DNA from: Gammaproteobacteria bacterium
Lineage (GTDB): Bacteria > Pseudomonadota > Gammaproteobacteria > DSM-16500
NCBI GenBank assembly: GCA_013287235.1
Contig: JABDEF010000001.1
Span: 570 to 64,569, forward strand
Length of the DNA stretch: 64,000 nucleotides
Direction of reading: 5' to 3'
The notes beneath the pieces were generated by a model, which was not told the DNA's origin, did no database searches, and worked only from the letters and a program-made list of their open reading frames with translations. The position numbers and the translations under genes are program-made. Numbering within the stretch: the first letter of the stretch is position 1; each line of letters starts with the position of its first letter. Of this stretch, positions 1-9,333 are shown piece by piece.

Positions 1-306
1 GGCTGCATCCAGCAGGGCATAACTCGTTAGATTAATGATTGCAAGCATACTTCGAATTTGCGGCATGTAGCCAATTTGTTTATTACTTAACTGTCTTTTA
101 TGACCCAATATCAATAATTCGCCTGATAATGGTTTTATTAAGCCTAAGATCGCACGCAAAAATGTACTTTTCCCAGAACCATTCGGCCCTAAGATTGCAA
201 TAAATTCACCGGTATGAATGTCAAGATTGATATCCGACTGCACAGGATGATGTGGATATCCCAATGAGAGATGTCGAGCCGTTATCGCGCTAGGAGGATT
301 AATCAT
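1..306 (-). CDS. Metal ABC transporter ATP-binding protein, ZnuC-like (3' part outside window)
   Basis: This is the N-terminal part of an ABC ATPase; the gene continues beyond base 1. The Walker A motif GPNGSGKST is encoded around 150-178, and a Q-loop (GYMPQ) lies about 35 residues later. The start ATG at 304-306 overlaps the TGA stop of the upstream substrate-binding protein gene (ATGA), so the two are probably translationally coupled. The partner's type points to a zinc or manganese importer (ZnuC/MntB family). It would energise uptake at the inner membrane together with a permease expected just outside the window. The substrate is inferred from the partner only. Confidence 0.85.
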   Translation of the reverse strand, partial: MINPPSAITARHLSLGYPHHPVQSDINLDIHTGEFIAILGPNGSGKSTFLRAILGLIKPLSGELLILGHKRQLSNKQIGYMPQIRSMLAIINLTSYALLDAA

Positions 307-1316
307 TCTGCAAATTTTCCTTGCAAGGCTTTTTCAAGAGCGCCGAGCTCTCCTAATATCCATGAAACATACTTTGTATTTGCAGGCATCATTTCACTGA
401 CACCGACCACGGGAATTCTTTCTTCCTCTGCGATTGTTAACATTTTCGTCGTTAAAGGATTAATGACTTGATCATTATAAATCATCACATGCACGGCGTG
501 TGTACGAAGATCTTGCTCAAAATCTTTGATTTCTGAGATAGTCGGCGGAATATCATTCATCACTTTTTGTTGAAAATCTAAACCTTGCATATCAAGACCT
601 ATCGCGTCAATCATATAATTAAACACAGATTCTGTCGCAATAACAGGCATATTTTTAAAGCGTTTTCTTAAACGGGTGACGGCTTGTTGTATTGCCTGAT
701 CTTCTTTTAAAAACGCTTTTAATTGCGTTTGATAGTAAGTTTTATTGTTGGGATCCAATTGACTTAACACCCCCACAATTTTTGCTGCAAATTTTGGCAT
801 CGTTTTGGGATCATACCAAATATGTGGATTTTCTCCAGATTTAACGTTTACAAGTTCTGCAACATTAATGATTTGTTTTTGCTTGATATCACTGGATTTA
901 AGCAATGGATTCATCCAAGGATCATAATCTGCACCATTATAAACAATGATATCTGCAACGTTTATACTTTTTGCGGTACTCGGTGAAGTGCTAAATAAAT
1001 GTGGATCGGAGGATGGATTATTTAAAATATGGGTCACTTCGACATGCGATCCACCCAATTGTTCGACCACGGATCCGTAAACATTTTCAGCAGCGACGAT
1101 GTGAAGGAGAGCAAAGGAGAAAGGTGTGTAAAATGAGACTAAAAAAAATAAAATGTAACTATTTACCCCCTTTGAAAAAGGGGGTCGCCATGCGCTTTTT
1201 GCATGGCGGGGAGATTTTTTAAGCTGTAAAATCCCCCCGCCTCGCAACGCTCGTCGCCCCCCTTTTTCAAAGGGGGTAAACAGATACAATAAAATAAGAA
1301 ATAAGGTTTTTTTCAT
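303..1316 (-). CDS. Metal ABC transporter substrate-binding protein (ZnuA/TroA family) with a repeat-encoded insert in its signal peptide
   Basis: This is a periplasmic solute-binding protein of the cluster A-1 (TroA) family, 337 residues. The metal-site pattern is visible: SSDPHLF (His about residue 106), NPHIWYDP (His about 166), and acidic residues near the C-terminus. The short His-rich loop gives no firm choice between zinc and manganese. Residues 1-13 are a hydrophobic signal start. Residues 14-51 ([15 protein letters not shown]...) are encoded by a palindromic repeat at 1164-1278. Residues 52-70 then resume a hydrophobic stretch ending in a likely cleavage region (PFSFA). No in-frame start codon is available after the repeat, so the insert seems to be part of the precursor. 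It forms an operon with the ATPase gene downstream. Confidence 0.87.
   Translation of the reverse strand: MKKTLFLILLYLFTPFEKGGRRALRGGGILQLKKSPRHAKSAWRPPFSKGVNSYILFFLVSFYTPFSFALLHIVAAENVYGSVVEQLGGSHVEVTHILNNPSSDPHLFSTSPSTAKSINVADIIVYNGADYDPWMNPLLKSSDIKQKQIINVAELVNVKSGENPHIWYDPKTMPKFAAKIVGVLSQLDPNNKTYYQTQLKAFLKEDQAIQQAVTRLRKRFKNMPVIATESVFNYMIDAIGLDMQGLDFQQKVMNDIPPTISEIKDFEQDLRTHAVHVMIYNDQVINPLTTKMLTIAEEERIPVVGVSEMMPANTKYVSWILGELGALEKALQGKFAE
1164..1278. repeat. Palindromic repeat family A, full copy, inside a coding region
   Basis: A 115-bp element bounded by inverted ends (ACCCCCTTTGAAAAAGGGGG type) with internal inverted segments around GCCATGCG/GCATGGCG. It lies in frame within the signal-peptide region of the preceding gene. 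Other full copies are at 43726-43840 and 45742-45862. Half copies are at 29221-29268 and 35131-35177. Confidence 0.9.
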
Positions 1317-1385
1317 CGAATTATCCTACATTGATTTTGAAACTGATTATAAAATATGGGATAAATTTGAGCAAGGTGTGTTAAC

Positions 1386-1421
1386 CGTCGTCCCATAATG
1401 CTTTTTTTATACGGGACGACG
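1386..1421. repeat. Palindromic repeat family C (CGTCGTCCC...GGGACGACG)
   Basis: Inverted repeat with arms CGTCGTCCC and GGGACGACG around a T-rich centre, located just downstream of the lysine-rich protein gene. It could act as a transcript-ending hairpin. Related copies are at 2261-2291, 22241-22314 and 37784-37867. Confidence 0.7.
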
Positions 1422-1430
1422 AGGTGAACA

Positions 1431-2153
1431 TTACCCTCTCCCCCGACGATGTTTCATCGATATATTTTGCGGATTAAAATATTGCTGATTCTGACGAACA
1501 TTCATGTTGTCTAATATTTGCCGATGCAGGGCATCTGGATGCTTAAGTGTGATGGCTTCATGCTGTAATGCGTTTTCTTCAATTTGACCCGTTTTTAAAG
1601 CATATTTTTCCAGTGTGGTTTCACGAATATCGTGCGGATTTTTTCCCATCAAAAAAATGGTTTTTTTTGCTTCATGTCCTGCTAAATCCAATAACTGTTT
1701 CGTGATTGTTTTAGGATCCTCTTCCGAGATTGAAAAAAGATGTTTAGGTAATGCATTTTTTTTAATAGGAAAAACTTCAATAAATTCTTCAGACTTTGGC
1801 ATAGCATCAATTGCTTTCAAAATATCATCCGCAGTAAACATATATTGAGAAAGATATTCACGTAAAGACGATAATAATGAAGAATGGATTTCAGGCAATG
1901 GCAAGATTTGAAATGATGGCTCTTGAATTCTTGCTTGATTAATGAAAGCTGCCAATACCAAACATTGTTGGAAATGCGTCATACCATTATCGATTTTTGC
2001 TTTTTTGGTTTTTTTTGGCACTTTCGGTTTTGATAGAGATTTTTTTACGGGTTGCTTTTTTGGCGATTTAGCGACTTTTGCGGGCTTTTTTTTAGTGGTT
2101 GATTTTTTTGTTGGTTTACTTGTTTTCTTTTTTTTCACGGCGTGCTTTTTCAT
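1431..2153 (-). CDS. Lysine-rich protein with histone-H1-like N-terminus
   Basis: A 240-residue protein of unknown function. Residues 1-55 are almost entirely Lys, Pro, Ser, Thr, Ala and Val, resembling histone H1 tails or AlgP/Hc1-type nucleoid proteins. Residues 58-240 form a mixed, probably folded domain that I do not recognise, ending in a basic RRGRG tail. The start is supported by a strong GGGAGG ribosome site 4 bases before ATG. It lies downstream of ftsZ on the same strand, separated by a palindromic repeat. Nucleic-acid binding is inferred from charge only. Confidence 0.7.
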   Translation of the reverse strand: MKKHAVKKKKTSKPTKKSTTKKKPAKVAKSPKKQPVKKSLSKPKVPKKTKKAKIDNGMTHFQQCLVLAAFINQARIQEPSFQILPLPEIHSSLLSSLREYLSQYMFTADDILKAIDAMPKSEEFIEVFPIKKNALPKHLFSISEEDPKTITKQLLDLAGHEAKKTIFLMGKNPHDIRETTLEKYALKTGQIEENALQHEAITLKHPDALHRQILDNMNVRQNQQYFNPQNISMKHRRGRG

Positions 2154-2260
2154 AAAACCTCCCTCGTTTCTGACATCTTATATCATTATTATATCTCTAA
2201 GAAGCTGCTCTTTTTATATTCTATTATTCGCTTATTGAGTAATTTTTGCGAAAATTATCG

Positions 2261-2291
2261 CCGTCCCGTGATGCTTTTACATGGGACGACG
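2261..2291. repeat. Palindromic repeat family C, possible ftsZ terminator hairpin
   Basis: CCGTCCCGTGATGC and its imperfect complement ending GGGACGACG form a hairpin 9 bases past the ftsZ stop. It could serve as a transcription terminator or an mRNA 3' stabiliser, but no clear T-run follows on the minus strand. Confidence 0.6.
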
Positions 2292-2299
2292 ATAAAGAT

Positions 2300-3493
2300 C
2301 TAATCCACCACTTCTTCTTTTCTTCTCAAAAACGCCGGAATGTCTAAATAATCCAGCTCATGATACAAATTAGAGGGCGCTTGTTTAGATGGTCCACCTG
2401 TCAACGATGGGACGGTTGCACTTTGTGTTTGCGCGCTTTTTCGCATCAATGGTGGTTTTTCCAATGATTGATAATCAATAACCACCTCCTCTTTCTTAGC
2501 AACAGGTTCAAGCAAACGCGATGTCGCAGTCGTTTGCTTTCGACCCAATCCCGTCACAATGACCGTCACACGTACTTCGTCTCGTAATTCAGGATCAATC
2601 ACGGTACCCACAACAACCGTCGCACTTTCTGACATAATATTTTTGATGGCATCGCCGACCTCTTCGAATTCACCAATCGACATGTCTAGTCCGGCAGTGA
2701 TATTCACGAGCACACCTCGTGCACCCGTCATATCCACATCTTCCAGTAATGGACTTGAAATCGCTGCTTCCGCTGCTAATCGTGAACGATTTTCACCAGA
2801 TGCTACACCCGTTCCCATCATCGCCATTCCCATTTCAGACATGACTGTACGAACATCAGCAAAATCGACATTGATTAAACCCGGACGCGTAATCAACTCT
2901 GCAATACCCTGCACTGCACCACGCAATACATCATTCGCTGCTTTAAATGCATTGACCAGTGTGACATTTTTACCTAACACAGTTAATAATTTGTTATTGG
3001 GAATCGTAATAAGCGAGTCAACAGACTGACTCAATTCCGCAATACCTTGTTCTGCCACTTGCATCCGCACCCTACCTTCAAAAGTAAAAGGTTTTGTGGT
3101 GACAGCGACCGTTAATATACCCAATTCTTTCGCTACTTGTGCAAAGATGGGAGCCGCACCCGTTCCTGTACCACCGCCCATACCCGCGGTAATAAATACC
3201 ATATCGGCACCGGTTAATGCCGCTTTAATACGTTCACGATCTTCTTCTGCGGAACGTCTTCCAATTTCAGGATTGGCCCCTGCGCCTAATCCTCGCGTAA
3301 TACTTTCACCGAGTTGAATGAGCGTATTCGCAGAAGATTTTTTTAACGCTTGTGCGTCGGTATTTGCGCAGATAAATTCGACGCCCTCAATCGTACCTGT
3401 CATCATGTGTTCAATTGCATTGCCACCACCGCCACCCACACCCACTACTTTGATAACTGCATTTTGCGGATTTGTTTCTGCTAATTCAAACAT
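2300..3493 (-). CDS. ftsZ: Cell division protein FtsZ
   Basis: Tubulin-like GTPase that polymerises into the division ring at mid-cell, 397 residues, the usual length. Visible features are the N-terminal GVGGGGGNA segment, the tubulin signature GGGTGTGAAP near residue 107, the T7 synergy loop region (NVDFADVRTVM), and a C-terminal peptide LDIPAFLRR that binds FtsA/ZipA. It is the last gene of the division and cell-wall cluster, 29 bases after ftsA with no obvious terminator between them, so it is probably co-transcribed. Confidence 0.98.
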   Translation of the reverse strand: MFELAETNPQNAVIKVVGVGGGGGNAIEHMMTGTIEGVEFICANTDAQALKKSSANTLIQLGESITRGLGAGANPEIGRRSAEEDRERIKAALTGADMVFITAGMGGGTGTGAAPIFAQVAKELGILTVAVTTKPFTFEGRVRMQVAEQGIAELSQSVDSLITIPNNKLLTVLGKNVTLVNAFKAANDVLRGAVQGIAELITRPGLINVDFADVRTVMSEMGMAMMGTGVASGENRSRLAAEAAISSPLLEDVDMTGARGVLVNITAGLDMSIGEFEEVGDAIKNIMSESATVVVGTVIDPELRDEVRVTVIVTGLGRKQTTATSRLLEPVAKKEEVVIDYQSLEKPPLMRKSAQTQSATVPSLTGGPSKQAPSNLYHELDYLDIPAFLRRKEEVVD

Positions 3494-3522
3494 ACGGTGA
3501 CTCCTAATAAATGAATATTCTT

Positions 3523-4755
3523 TTAAAGACTACCCTGAAACCAATCCTTCATTCGACTCCATAAAGTTTTAATGCTCGGCTGACTTAATCCTTCGCGTTG
3601 ATTACGCGCAGAACGCATCCCATACATCAATAAACCCACCCCTGTTGCATAAATCGGATTATTGACCACATTCATCAACCCTGTCACCTGATGGGGTGCA
3701 CCGACACGAACGGGCATTTTAAATATGCGTTCCGCAAGCTCTGCGGCCCCCTCTACTTTGGAGGCGCCACCTGTTAAAACAATCCCTGCAACCACAGAAT
3801 CTGCGAACCCACTTCTGCGAAGCTCAGCTGCAGCCAACGTGAATAATTCTTCGTAACGTGCTTCAACCACCTCAGCAATGAATCGTTTTGTCACTTGCCG
3901 TCCAGGGCGATCGCCCATTGCAGGAATATCAATCATCGTATCTTCATCTGCAAAATCTTGGCAAGCACACGCGTATTTAATCTTAATTTCTTCCGCATTA
4001 CGTACCGGTGTTCTTAATGCAATCGCCAAATCATTCGTCACTTGATCACCCGCTAAAGGGATCGCTGCAGTATGTCGAATAAATCCTTCTGTAAATACCG
4101 CAATATCGGTTGTTCCACCTCCAATATCAATTAAACACACCCCCAACTCTTTTTCATCATCGGATAAAATGGATTGACTGGATGCAAATTGTTCTAACAC
4201 GATATCACTTACCGTTAATCCACAGCGTTTTAAGCATTTCACAATATTTTGTGCAGCATTCACAGCACCCGTCACAATATGGACTTTCGCTTCTAAACGT
4301 ACCCCTGACATACCGATGGGCTCACGTATTGAATCTTGATTATCAATGATAAATTCTTGCGGCAAAATATGAAGAATTTTTTGATCCGCAGGAATCGCAA
4401 CCGCTTTTGCAGCATCAATCACACGATCGACATCCATTTGTGTCACTTCTTGATCACGAATGGCCACAATACCATGTGAATTAATGCTTCGGATATGGCT
4501 GCCTGCAATACCTGTATAAGCCGAATAAATTTGACAACCTGCCATCAACTCTGCTTCTTCAACAGCGCGTTGAATCGATTGCACTGTCGATTCAATATTG
4601 ACAACGACACCTCGCTTCAAACCTTGAGAAGGATGAGAGCCCAAACCAATAATATTTAATTTTCCATCGCTCATCACTTCACCGACAATAGTGACCACTT
4701 TGGATGTGCCAATATCGATGCCGACCATTAAATCTTTATTTGGCTTCTTTGCCAT
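3523..4755 (-). CDS. ftsA: Cell division protein FtsA
   Basis: Actin-fold protein that tethers FtsZ to the membrane, 410 residues. The phosphate-binding motifs VGIDIGTSKV (N-terminus) and DIGGGTTDIAVF (mid-protein) and the GIVLTGGAS adenosine motif are visible. The C-terminal amphipathic helix (SRMKDWFQ) provides membrane attachment. The start chosen is ATG at 4755 (MAKKPNKD), with a GGAA ribosome site 8 bases upstream. An upstream in-frame start would overlap ftsQ and add unrelated residues. Confidence 0.97.
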   Translation of the reverse strand: MAKKPNKDLMVGIDIGTSKVVTIVGEVMSDGKLNIIGLGSHPSQGLKRGVVVNIESTVQSIQRAVEEAELMAGCQIYSAYTGIAGSHIRSINSHGIVAIRDQEVTQMDVDRVIDAAKAVAIPADQKILHILPQEFIIDNQDSIREPIGMSGVRLEAKVHIVTGAVNAAQNIVKCLKRCGLTVSDIVLEQFASSQSILSDDEKELGVCLIDIGGGTTDIAVFTEGFIRHTAAIPLAGDQVTNDLAIALRTPVRNAEEIKIKYACACQDFADEDTMIDIPAMGDRPGRQVTKRFIAEVVEARYEELFTLAAAELRRSGFADSVVAGIVLTGGASKVEGAAELAERIFKMPVRVGAPHQVTGLMNVVNNPIYATGVGLLMYGMRSARNQREGLSQPSIKTLWSRMKDWFQGSL

Positions 4756-4783
4756 CTTCGTATTTCCACTGAATAAAAAAATG

Positions 4784-5527
4784 TTAAGTTTTCCAGCGAA
4801 CCGCCAACCCATTTGAATAACGTAAGTCTACATATTCTACCTCAGATGCTCTGTTTCCAATAATTTTTGGATACACTTTCACAAAATGCCCTAAACGAGT
4901 CAAGACATCTTTATATCCCAAATTCAATTTTATCCCATTCGCAAAAGCAATACGAAAGCCTTGTTCATCAGAAAATTCTATTTCTGCAATTTTAAACTGT
5001 AACGGTTCAATGATACTACTGATAATGTCAAAGTAATTTAACATTTGTATTTGCGAACCCGTAGGTCCCAAAAATCGCGGTAAGTGCGGCGGATAACTTT
5101 CCTTAGGTGGATTAAAAATTTCCCCCGTCGTACTAATGAGCCCTATATCATTCCAAGTTGCAAGAGAAGTTTTTTCATAAACCTGAATATCAATCGTCTC
5201 CGGCCATACGCGTTTCACTGATACCTCAGAAATCCAAGGCAATTGAAGAAGGCGTTGTTTAATTTGTGGGACATCAATTGCAAAAAATCCTTTGCTCACC
5301 AATGGATGCAGAAGTTCTTGAACTTCTGAATGATCGGTATGTAAAACCCCGGCAATCCGTACATCATGAATGAGAAACCAGCGGTCAAAGTGAATTTGAT
5401 TGATTACGTAAGAAGAAATAAAATAAACAACTGCGACAAACGTCAGTATTTTTGCCGAAAACTTCCATGAAAATTTTATTGCTTTGTAACGCTTTGCAAC
5501 TTGGCTAATCATCATCCTTAATGTCAC
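4784..5527 (-). CDS. ftsQ: Cell division protein FtsQ
   Basis: A bitopic divisome protein of 247 residues that links the early ring to FtsB/FtsL. A single transmembrane helix lies at about residues 27-45. It is followed by a POTRA domain (VRIAGVLHTDHSEVQELL) and the FtsQ beta domain with WPETIDIQVYEKTSLATW. The start is GTG at 5527. ATG codons at 5515 and 5512 are alternatives, with AAGG directly before them. It sits directly between ftsA and murC; the ddl and murB genes normally found just upstream are missing. Confidence 0.93.
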   Translation of the reverse strand: MTLRMMISQVAKRYKAIKFSWKFSAKILTFVAVVYFISSYVINQIHFDRWFLIHDVRIAGVLHTDHSEVQELLHPLVSKGFFAIDVPQIKQRLLQLPWISEVSVKRVWPETIDIQVYEKTSLATWNDIGLISTTGEIFNPPKESYPPHLPRFLGPTGSQIQMLNYFDIISSIIEPLQFKIAEIEFSDEQGFRIAFANGIKLNLGYKDVLTRLGHFVKVYPKIIGNRASEVEYVDLRYSNGLAVRWKT

Positions 5528-5584
5528 CCAAAAAGCAGCATAACTAATAATACACGTTTATTAATAAAAATGCATCTATCCATT

Positions 5585-5649
5585 GTCACCCCGCAGGCAC
5601 GTCGTGATAAATTTCAATAAAATTGTGGACGACGTGCCTGCGGGGTGAC
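5585..5649. repeat. Inverted repeat between murC and ftsQ (GTCACCCCGCAGGCACGTCG arms)
   Basis: Perfect or near-perfect arms GTCACCCCGCAGGCACGTCG and their complement surround a short AT-rich centre. The element occupies the site where murB/ddl lie in relatives, so it may mark the deletion. It may also form an mRNA hairpin after murC. Confidence 0.8.
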
Positions 5650-5661
5650 TATTTGGTATAA

Positions 5662-7098
5662 TCAAGCTGTCTCTTTTCCAGATAATGCAACCGACTCACG
5701 CAACTCCGTTGCTGCAAGTCTTGATGCAAGCATGCCAATATTTCCCGCGCCTTGCATGAGTAAAACATCGTCATCGCGTAATTGATCTTGCAGAATATCC
5801 GCTAAATTCACATGTTTTTGCACGAAGATAGGTGTTCGCCCCTGCTCGCCAATAGCTTTTGCAAGCGATGCGCCATCTGCGCCTTCAATATAGGGTTCAC
5901 CCGCAGCATACACATCTAACAACACTAAAATATCTGGATTGGACAACACTTTACAAAAATCCGCAAACAAATCTCGTGTTCTTGTATAACGATGCGGTTG
6001 ATATACCATCACAAAACGCCTTTTCGGCCAACTCTGTCTTGCGGCTTGAATGGTTGCTGCAATTTCTCGTGGATGATGACCATAATCATCAATTAAAGTA
6101 ACAGCACCCCCTTTTTTTAACGGAAAATCCCCATAAATTTGAAAACGTCGTCCAATACCAGAAAAGTTTTCTAATGCGCGCTGAATGGCTTGATCTGATA
6201 CTTTAAGCTCGGTTGCAACCGCAATTGCAGCGAGTGCATTTAATACATTATGCTTTCCGGGTAAATTTAACGTAATTTCGAGTTTATTGTGACCTCGACG
6301 TTCTACCACAAAATGCATTTTTGTACCGGATTGTAAAATCAAAGTCGCCCGAAAATCCGCATCTTCTTCGATTCCATAGGTACAAAATGGACGGGCAGCC
6401 TCTGGCAAAATTTTTCTAACTTCCGGATCATCCACACACAAGACGGCTAAACCATAAAACGGTAAGCGATGTAAAAATTGAATGAATGCTTCGCGCAATT
6501 CATTAAAATTCCCATGATAGGTTCCCATATGATCCGCATCGATATTCGTCACAATGGAAATCATAGGTTTTAAATATAAAAACGATGCGTCGCTTTCGTC
6601 CGCTTCCGCGACAATATAACGGCTTGCGCCTAAACGCGCATTACTGCCTGCACTATTTAAACGTCCACCAATGACAAACGTGGGATCCACACCCTCTTCT
6701 GTTAATATACTAGTGACAAGACTAGTCGTCGTTGTTTTTCCATGTGTACCTGCGATAGCAATACCATAACGAAAACGCATGAGCTCGCCTAGCATTTCGG
6801 CACGAGGAACAAGCGGGATATGATGCAGACGTGCAGTCACTACTTCAATATTATTTTCATCTACTGCCGAAGAGCGTACGACGACATCCGCGTTTTTAAT
6901 ATTTTTTTCGTCATGTCCCAGATAGATCTCAGCGCCAATGGATCGCAATCGTTTGGTCAAACCATTATCGACTAAATCAGAGCCTGATACACGATACCCT
7001 TGGCTCAACAAGACTTCAGCGATACCCGCCATTCCAACACCGCCAATTCCGACAAAGTGAATATGTTTCACTCGCCCCATTTCAAATGTCCAACTCAA
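5662..7098 (-). CDS. murC: UDP-N-acetylmuramate--L-alanine ligase MurC
   Basis: Cytoplasmic ATP-dependent ligase adding L-Ala to UDP-MurNAc, 478 residues. It shows the Rossmann start [14 protein letters not shown], the ATP loop [10 protein letters not shown], and the Mur ligase motif [11 protein letters not shown]. The probable start is TTG at 7098, because GGGAGG lies 7 bases upstream; the first ATG (7080) has no ribosome site. The start overlaps the murG stop by a few bases, implying coupling. Confidence 0.97.
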   Translation of the reverse strand: MSWTFEMGRVKHIHFVGIGGVGMAGIAEVLLSQGYRVSGSDLVDNGLTKRLRSIGAEIYLGHDEKNIKNADVVVRSSAVDENNIEVVTARLHHIPLVPRAEMLGELMRFRYGIAIAGTHGKTTTTSLVTSILTEEGVDPTFVIGGRLNSAGSNARLGASRYIVAEADESDASFLYLKPMISIVTNIDADHMGTYHGNFNELREAFIQFLHRLPFYGLAVLCVDDPEVRKILPEAARPFCTYGIEEDADFRATLILQSGTKMHFVVERRGHNKLEITLNLPGKHNVLNALAAIAVATELKVSDQAIQRALENFSGIGRRFQIYGDFPLKKGGAVTLIDDYGHHPREIAATIQAARQSWPKRRFVMVYQPHRYTRTRDLFADFCKVLSNPDILVLLDVYAAGEPYIEGADGASLAKAIGEQGRTPIFVQKHVNLADILQDQLRDDDVLLMQGAGNIGMLASRLAATELRESVALSGKETA

Positions 7099-8177
7099 TG
7101 AAAAACCTCCCTACAGATGTTTAAAATTTTTTCAGCAACAGAATCTGTTCGTAATTGGTAAGCAGCGCTAGCCATCGCAATGCGTCTTTCATCCGATAGA
7201 CATAATTCTTGCAGCATATCCGCCAATACATCTTCTGTTAACGTATCTTGCTGTACCAATATTGCTGCCTGATGATTTGACATATATTTCGCATTCTCGG
7301 TTTGATGATCATCCACCGCATAAGGATAAGGTATCAATATTGCGCCAATCCCGGCGGTACAAAGTTCGGCAATCGTGAGCGCTCCCGCACGACATAATAC
7401 CATATCTGCCCAAGCATATGCCTTAGCCATTTCATGAATAAAAGGAACCACCTGCGCTTCAATGCCACGTGTCGCGTACGCTTCTTTCGTAGGATTGTAC
7501 TGTAATTCACCCGCTTGATGATAAACAAGCGGGCGAATGTCGGCTGGCAATTTTTGAAGCGCTGCAGGTAAAAGCTCATTTATCGCTTTTGCACCCAAAC
7601 TCCCGCCAAACACTAATAAACGAACAGGTTTAGCGCGTTTCTGAAAACGATCTTTCGGTGCATCTAAATCTTCAATTTCACGACGCACAGGATTTCCAAC
7701 CGTCATCACATTCGTACGTGATTTGAAGGTATAAGGAAAACCCTCTAGTACCTTTGTCGCAATTTTTGAAAGATAAAAGTTTGTGAGGCCTGGTTTTGCG
7801 TTTTGTTCATGAATAATGAGTTTTTTACGTAAAAGAAATGCGGCAATTCCCCCTGGACCACTGACAAACCCCCCCATGCCTATCACCAAATCCGGTTTTA
7901 ATTGACGTATTTTTTTAAATGCGTCCAACGTCGCAAGCATAAGAAACCAAGGTGCAAAGAGTTTATTCATAAAATGGGTTCGGCGAACCCCATGAATACG
8001 AATAAAATGCAGCGAGAAACCTGCTTCTTTTACGACTTTTGCCTCTAATCCTTTTTCCGTACCCAACCAATCAACCACTATTCCTTGCGCTTTAAAATGA
8101 TTTGCAACCGCAAGACCAGGAAACACATGTCCACCTGTCCCGCCAGCCATGATGAGTACACGTTGTAATTTACGCAT
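7095..8177 (-). CDS. murG: UDP-GlcNAc:lipid I N-acetylglucosaminyltransferase MurG
   Basis: Peripheral inner-membrane glycosyltransferase (GT28) that converts lipid I to lipid II, 360 residues. The N-terminal glycine loop [17 protein letters not shown], a second loop [18 protein letters not shown], and the donor-site GGSLGA and [10 protein letters not shown] motifs are all present. It overlaps both ftsW and murC by a few bases within one long transcription unit. Confidence 0.98.
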   Translation of the reverse strand: MRKLQRVLIMAGGTGGHVFPGLAVANHFKAQGIVVDWLGTEKGLEAKVVKEAGFSLHFIRIHGVRRTHFMNKLFAPWFLMLATLDAFKKIRQLKPDLVIGMGGFVSGPGGIAAFLLRKKLIIHEQNAKPGLTNFYLSKIATKVLEGFPYTFKSRTNVMTVGNPVRREIEDLDAPKDRFQKRAKPVRLLVFGGSLGAKAINELLPAALQKLPADIRPLVYHQAGELQYNPTKEAYATRGIEAQVVPFIHEMAKAYAWADMVLCRAGALTIAELCTAGIGAILIPYPYAVDDHQTENAKYMSNHQAAILVQQDTLTEDVLADMLQELCLSDERRIAMASAAYQLRTDSVAEKILNICREVFH

Positions 8178-9333
8178 TGCCTAGCCCTAATTTGCTGGTA
8201 CGATTTTCATAATCTATTCGAAGAAGCATCGCAATCACGACACAACTCATAAGCATACTATTCCCACCATAACTCACCAAGGGAAGTGTCAAACCTTTTG
8301 TCGGTAAAACACCCGTATTCACACCAATACTGACCGTAAATTGTATGGCAATCCATAAAGCAAAACCATACGCGATAAAACCCGCAAAAGGTTTTCCTAA
8401 TCGGAGCGCTTCACGTCCAATCCAAAATATACGTAGTACTAAAAAAGTAAATAAAAAAATGATAATTAAGGCGCCCATTAAACCAAATTCTTCTGCGATC
8501 ACTGCAAAAACAAAATCCGTATGTGCCTCGGGTAAATAAAATAGTTTTTGAATACTTTTCCCTAAACCCACACCAAACCAACCGCCGCGTCCAAATGCAA
8601 TCAAAGATTGTGTTAATTGATAACCGCTATGATAAGCATTCTCCCAAGGATTCATAAAAGTGGTTAAACGTTCTAAACGATAAGGCTCCGTCATTGCTAA
8701 AATAATAAAAGCCGCCAATATTAAAATAAATAAGAATAAAAAGTGCTGTAAACGCATTCCTGCTAAAAACATCATACCCAACGCAGTTGTCATGATAACA
8801 ACCGTCGCGCCAAAATCTGGCTCTCGTAATAATAAAAGTGAAACCAAAACCAATATACCGAACGGTCTCATAAAACCTTTTAGGTAGGTTTTAATTTCTG
8901 CGTTCTTTCGAACAGAATAATGTGCAATATAAAGTACCACCGCAAATTTTGCGAATTCAGATGCCTGAATGCGAAATACGCCTACACCTAACCAACGCGC
9001 ACTGCCTTTCACCACATGCCCCACGCCAGGAATCAATACCAAAATTAATAAAAAAATGGCGCCGAAGAGCATAATGCCCGTCACCTTTTGCCATGTTGCG
9101 ATTTCAAATTGAATAACAATGCCGCCCATTAAGAGGCCTAAAATAAGACCTGCCAATTGACGATATAAATAATAAAAAGGCTGATGCAATTGCGTATCTG
9201 AAATCACAATAGATGCAGAAGCCACCATCAATAACCCGATACTCATCAAACAAATAACGGTGAAAATTAACCAATGATCGTAAGGTACGGGCGGTGTGAC
9301 GGATCTTTCGTGACGATTAAGATGAGAGCGCAT
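8170..9333 (-). CDS. ftsW: Peptidoglycan glycosyltransferase FtsW
   Basis: SEDS-family polytopic membrane protein that polymerises septal glycan with FtsI. It has about ten hydrophobic segments and the SEDS motifs (SQSLIAFGRGG-like GYQLTQSLIAFGRGGW, PEAHTDFVFAVIAEEFG, LPLVSYGGNSM). The start is ATG at 9333 (MRSHLNRHERS), which overlaps murD by 17 bases. A longer open frame to 9447 would encode unrelated residues inside murD. Confidence 0.96.
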   Translation of the reverse strand: MRSHLNRHERSVTPPVPYDHWLIFTVICLMSIGLLMVASASIVISDTQLHQPFYYLYRQLAGLILGLLMGGIVIQFEIATWQKVTGIMLFGAIFLLILVLIPGVGHVVKGSARWLGVGVFRIQASEFAKFAVVLYIAHYSVRKNAEIKTYLKGFMRPFGILVLVSLLLLREPDFGATVVIMTTALGMMFLAGMRLQHFLFLFILILAAFIILAMTEPYRLERLTTFMNPWENAYHSGYQLTQSLIAFGRGGWFGVGLGKSIQKLFYLPEAHTDFVFAVIAEEFGLMGALIIIFLFTFLVLRIFWIGREALRLGKPFAGFIAYGFALWIAIQFTVSIGVNTGVLPTKGLTLPLVSYGGNSMLMSCVVIAMLLRIDYENRTSKLGLGNA

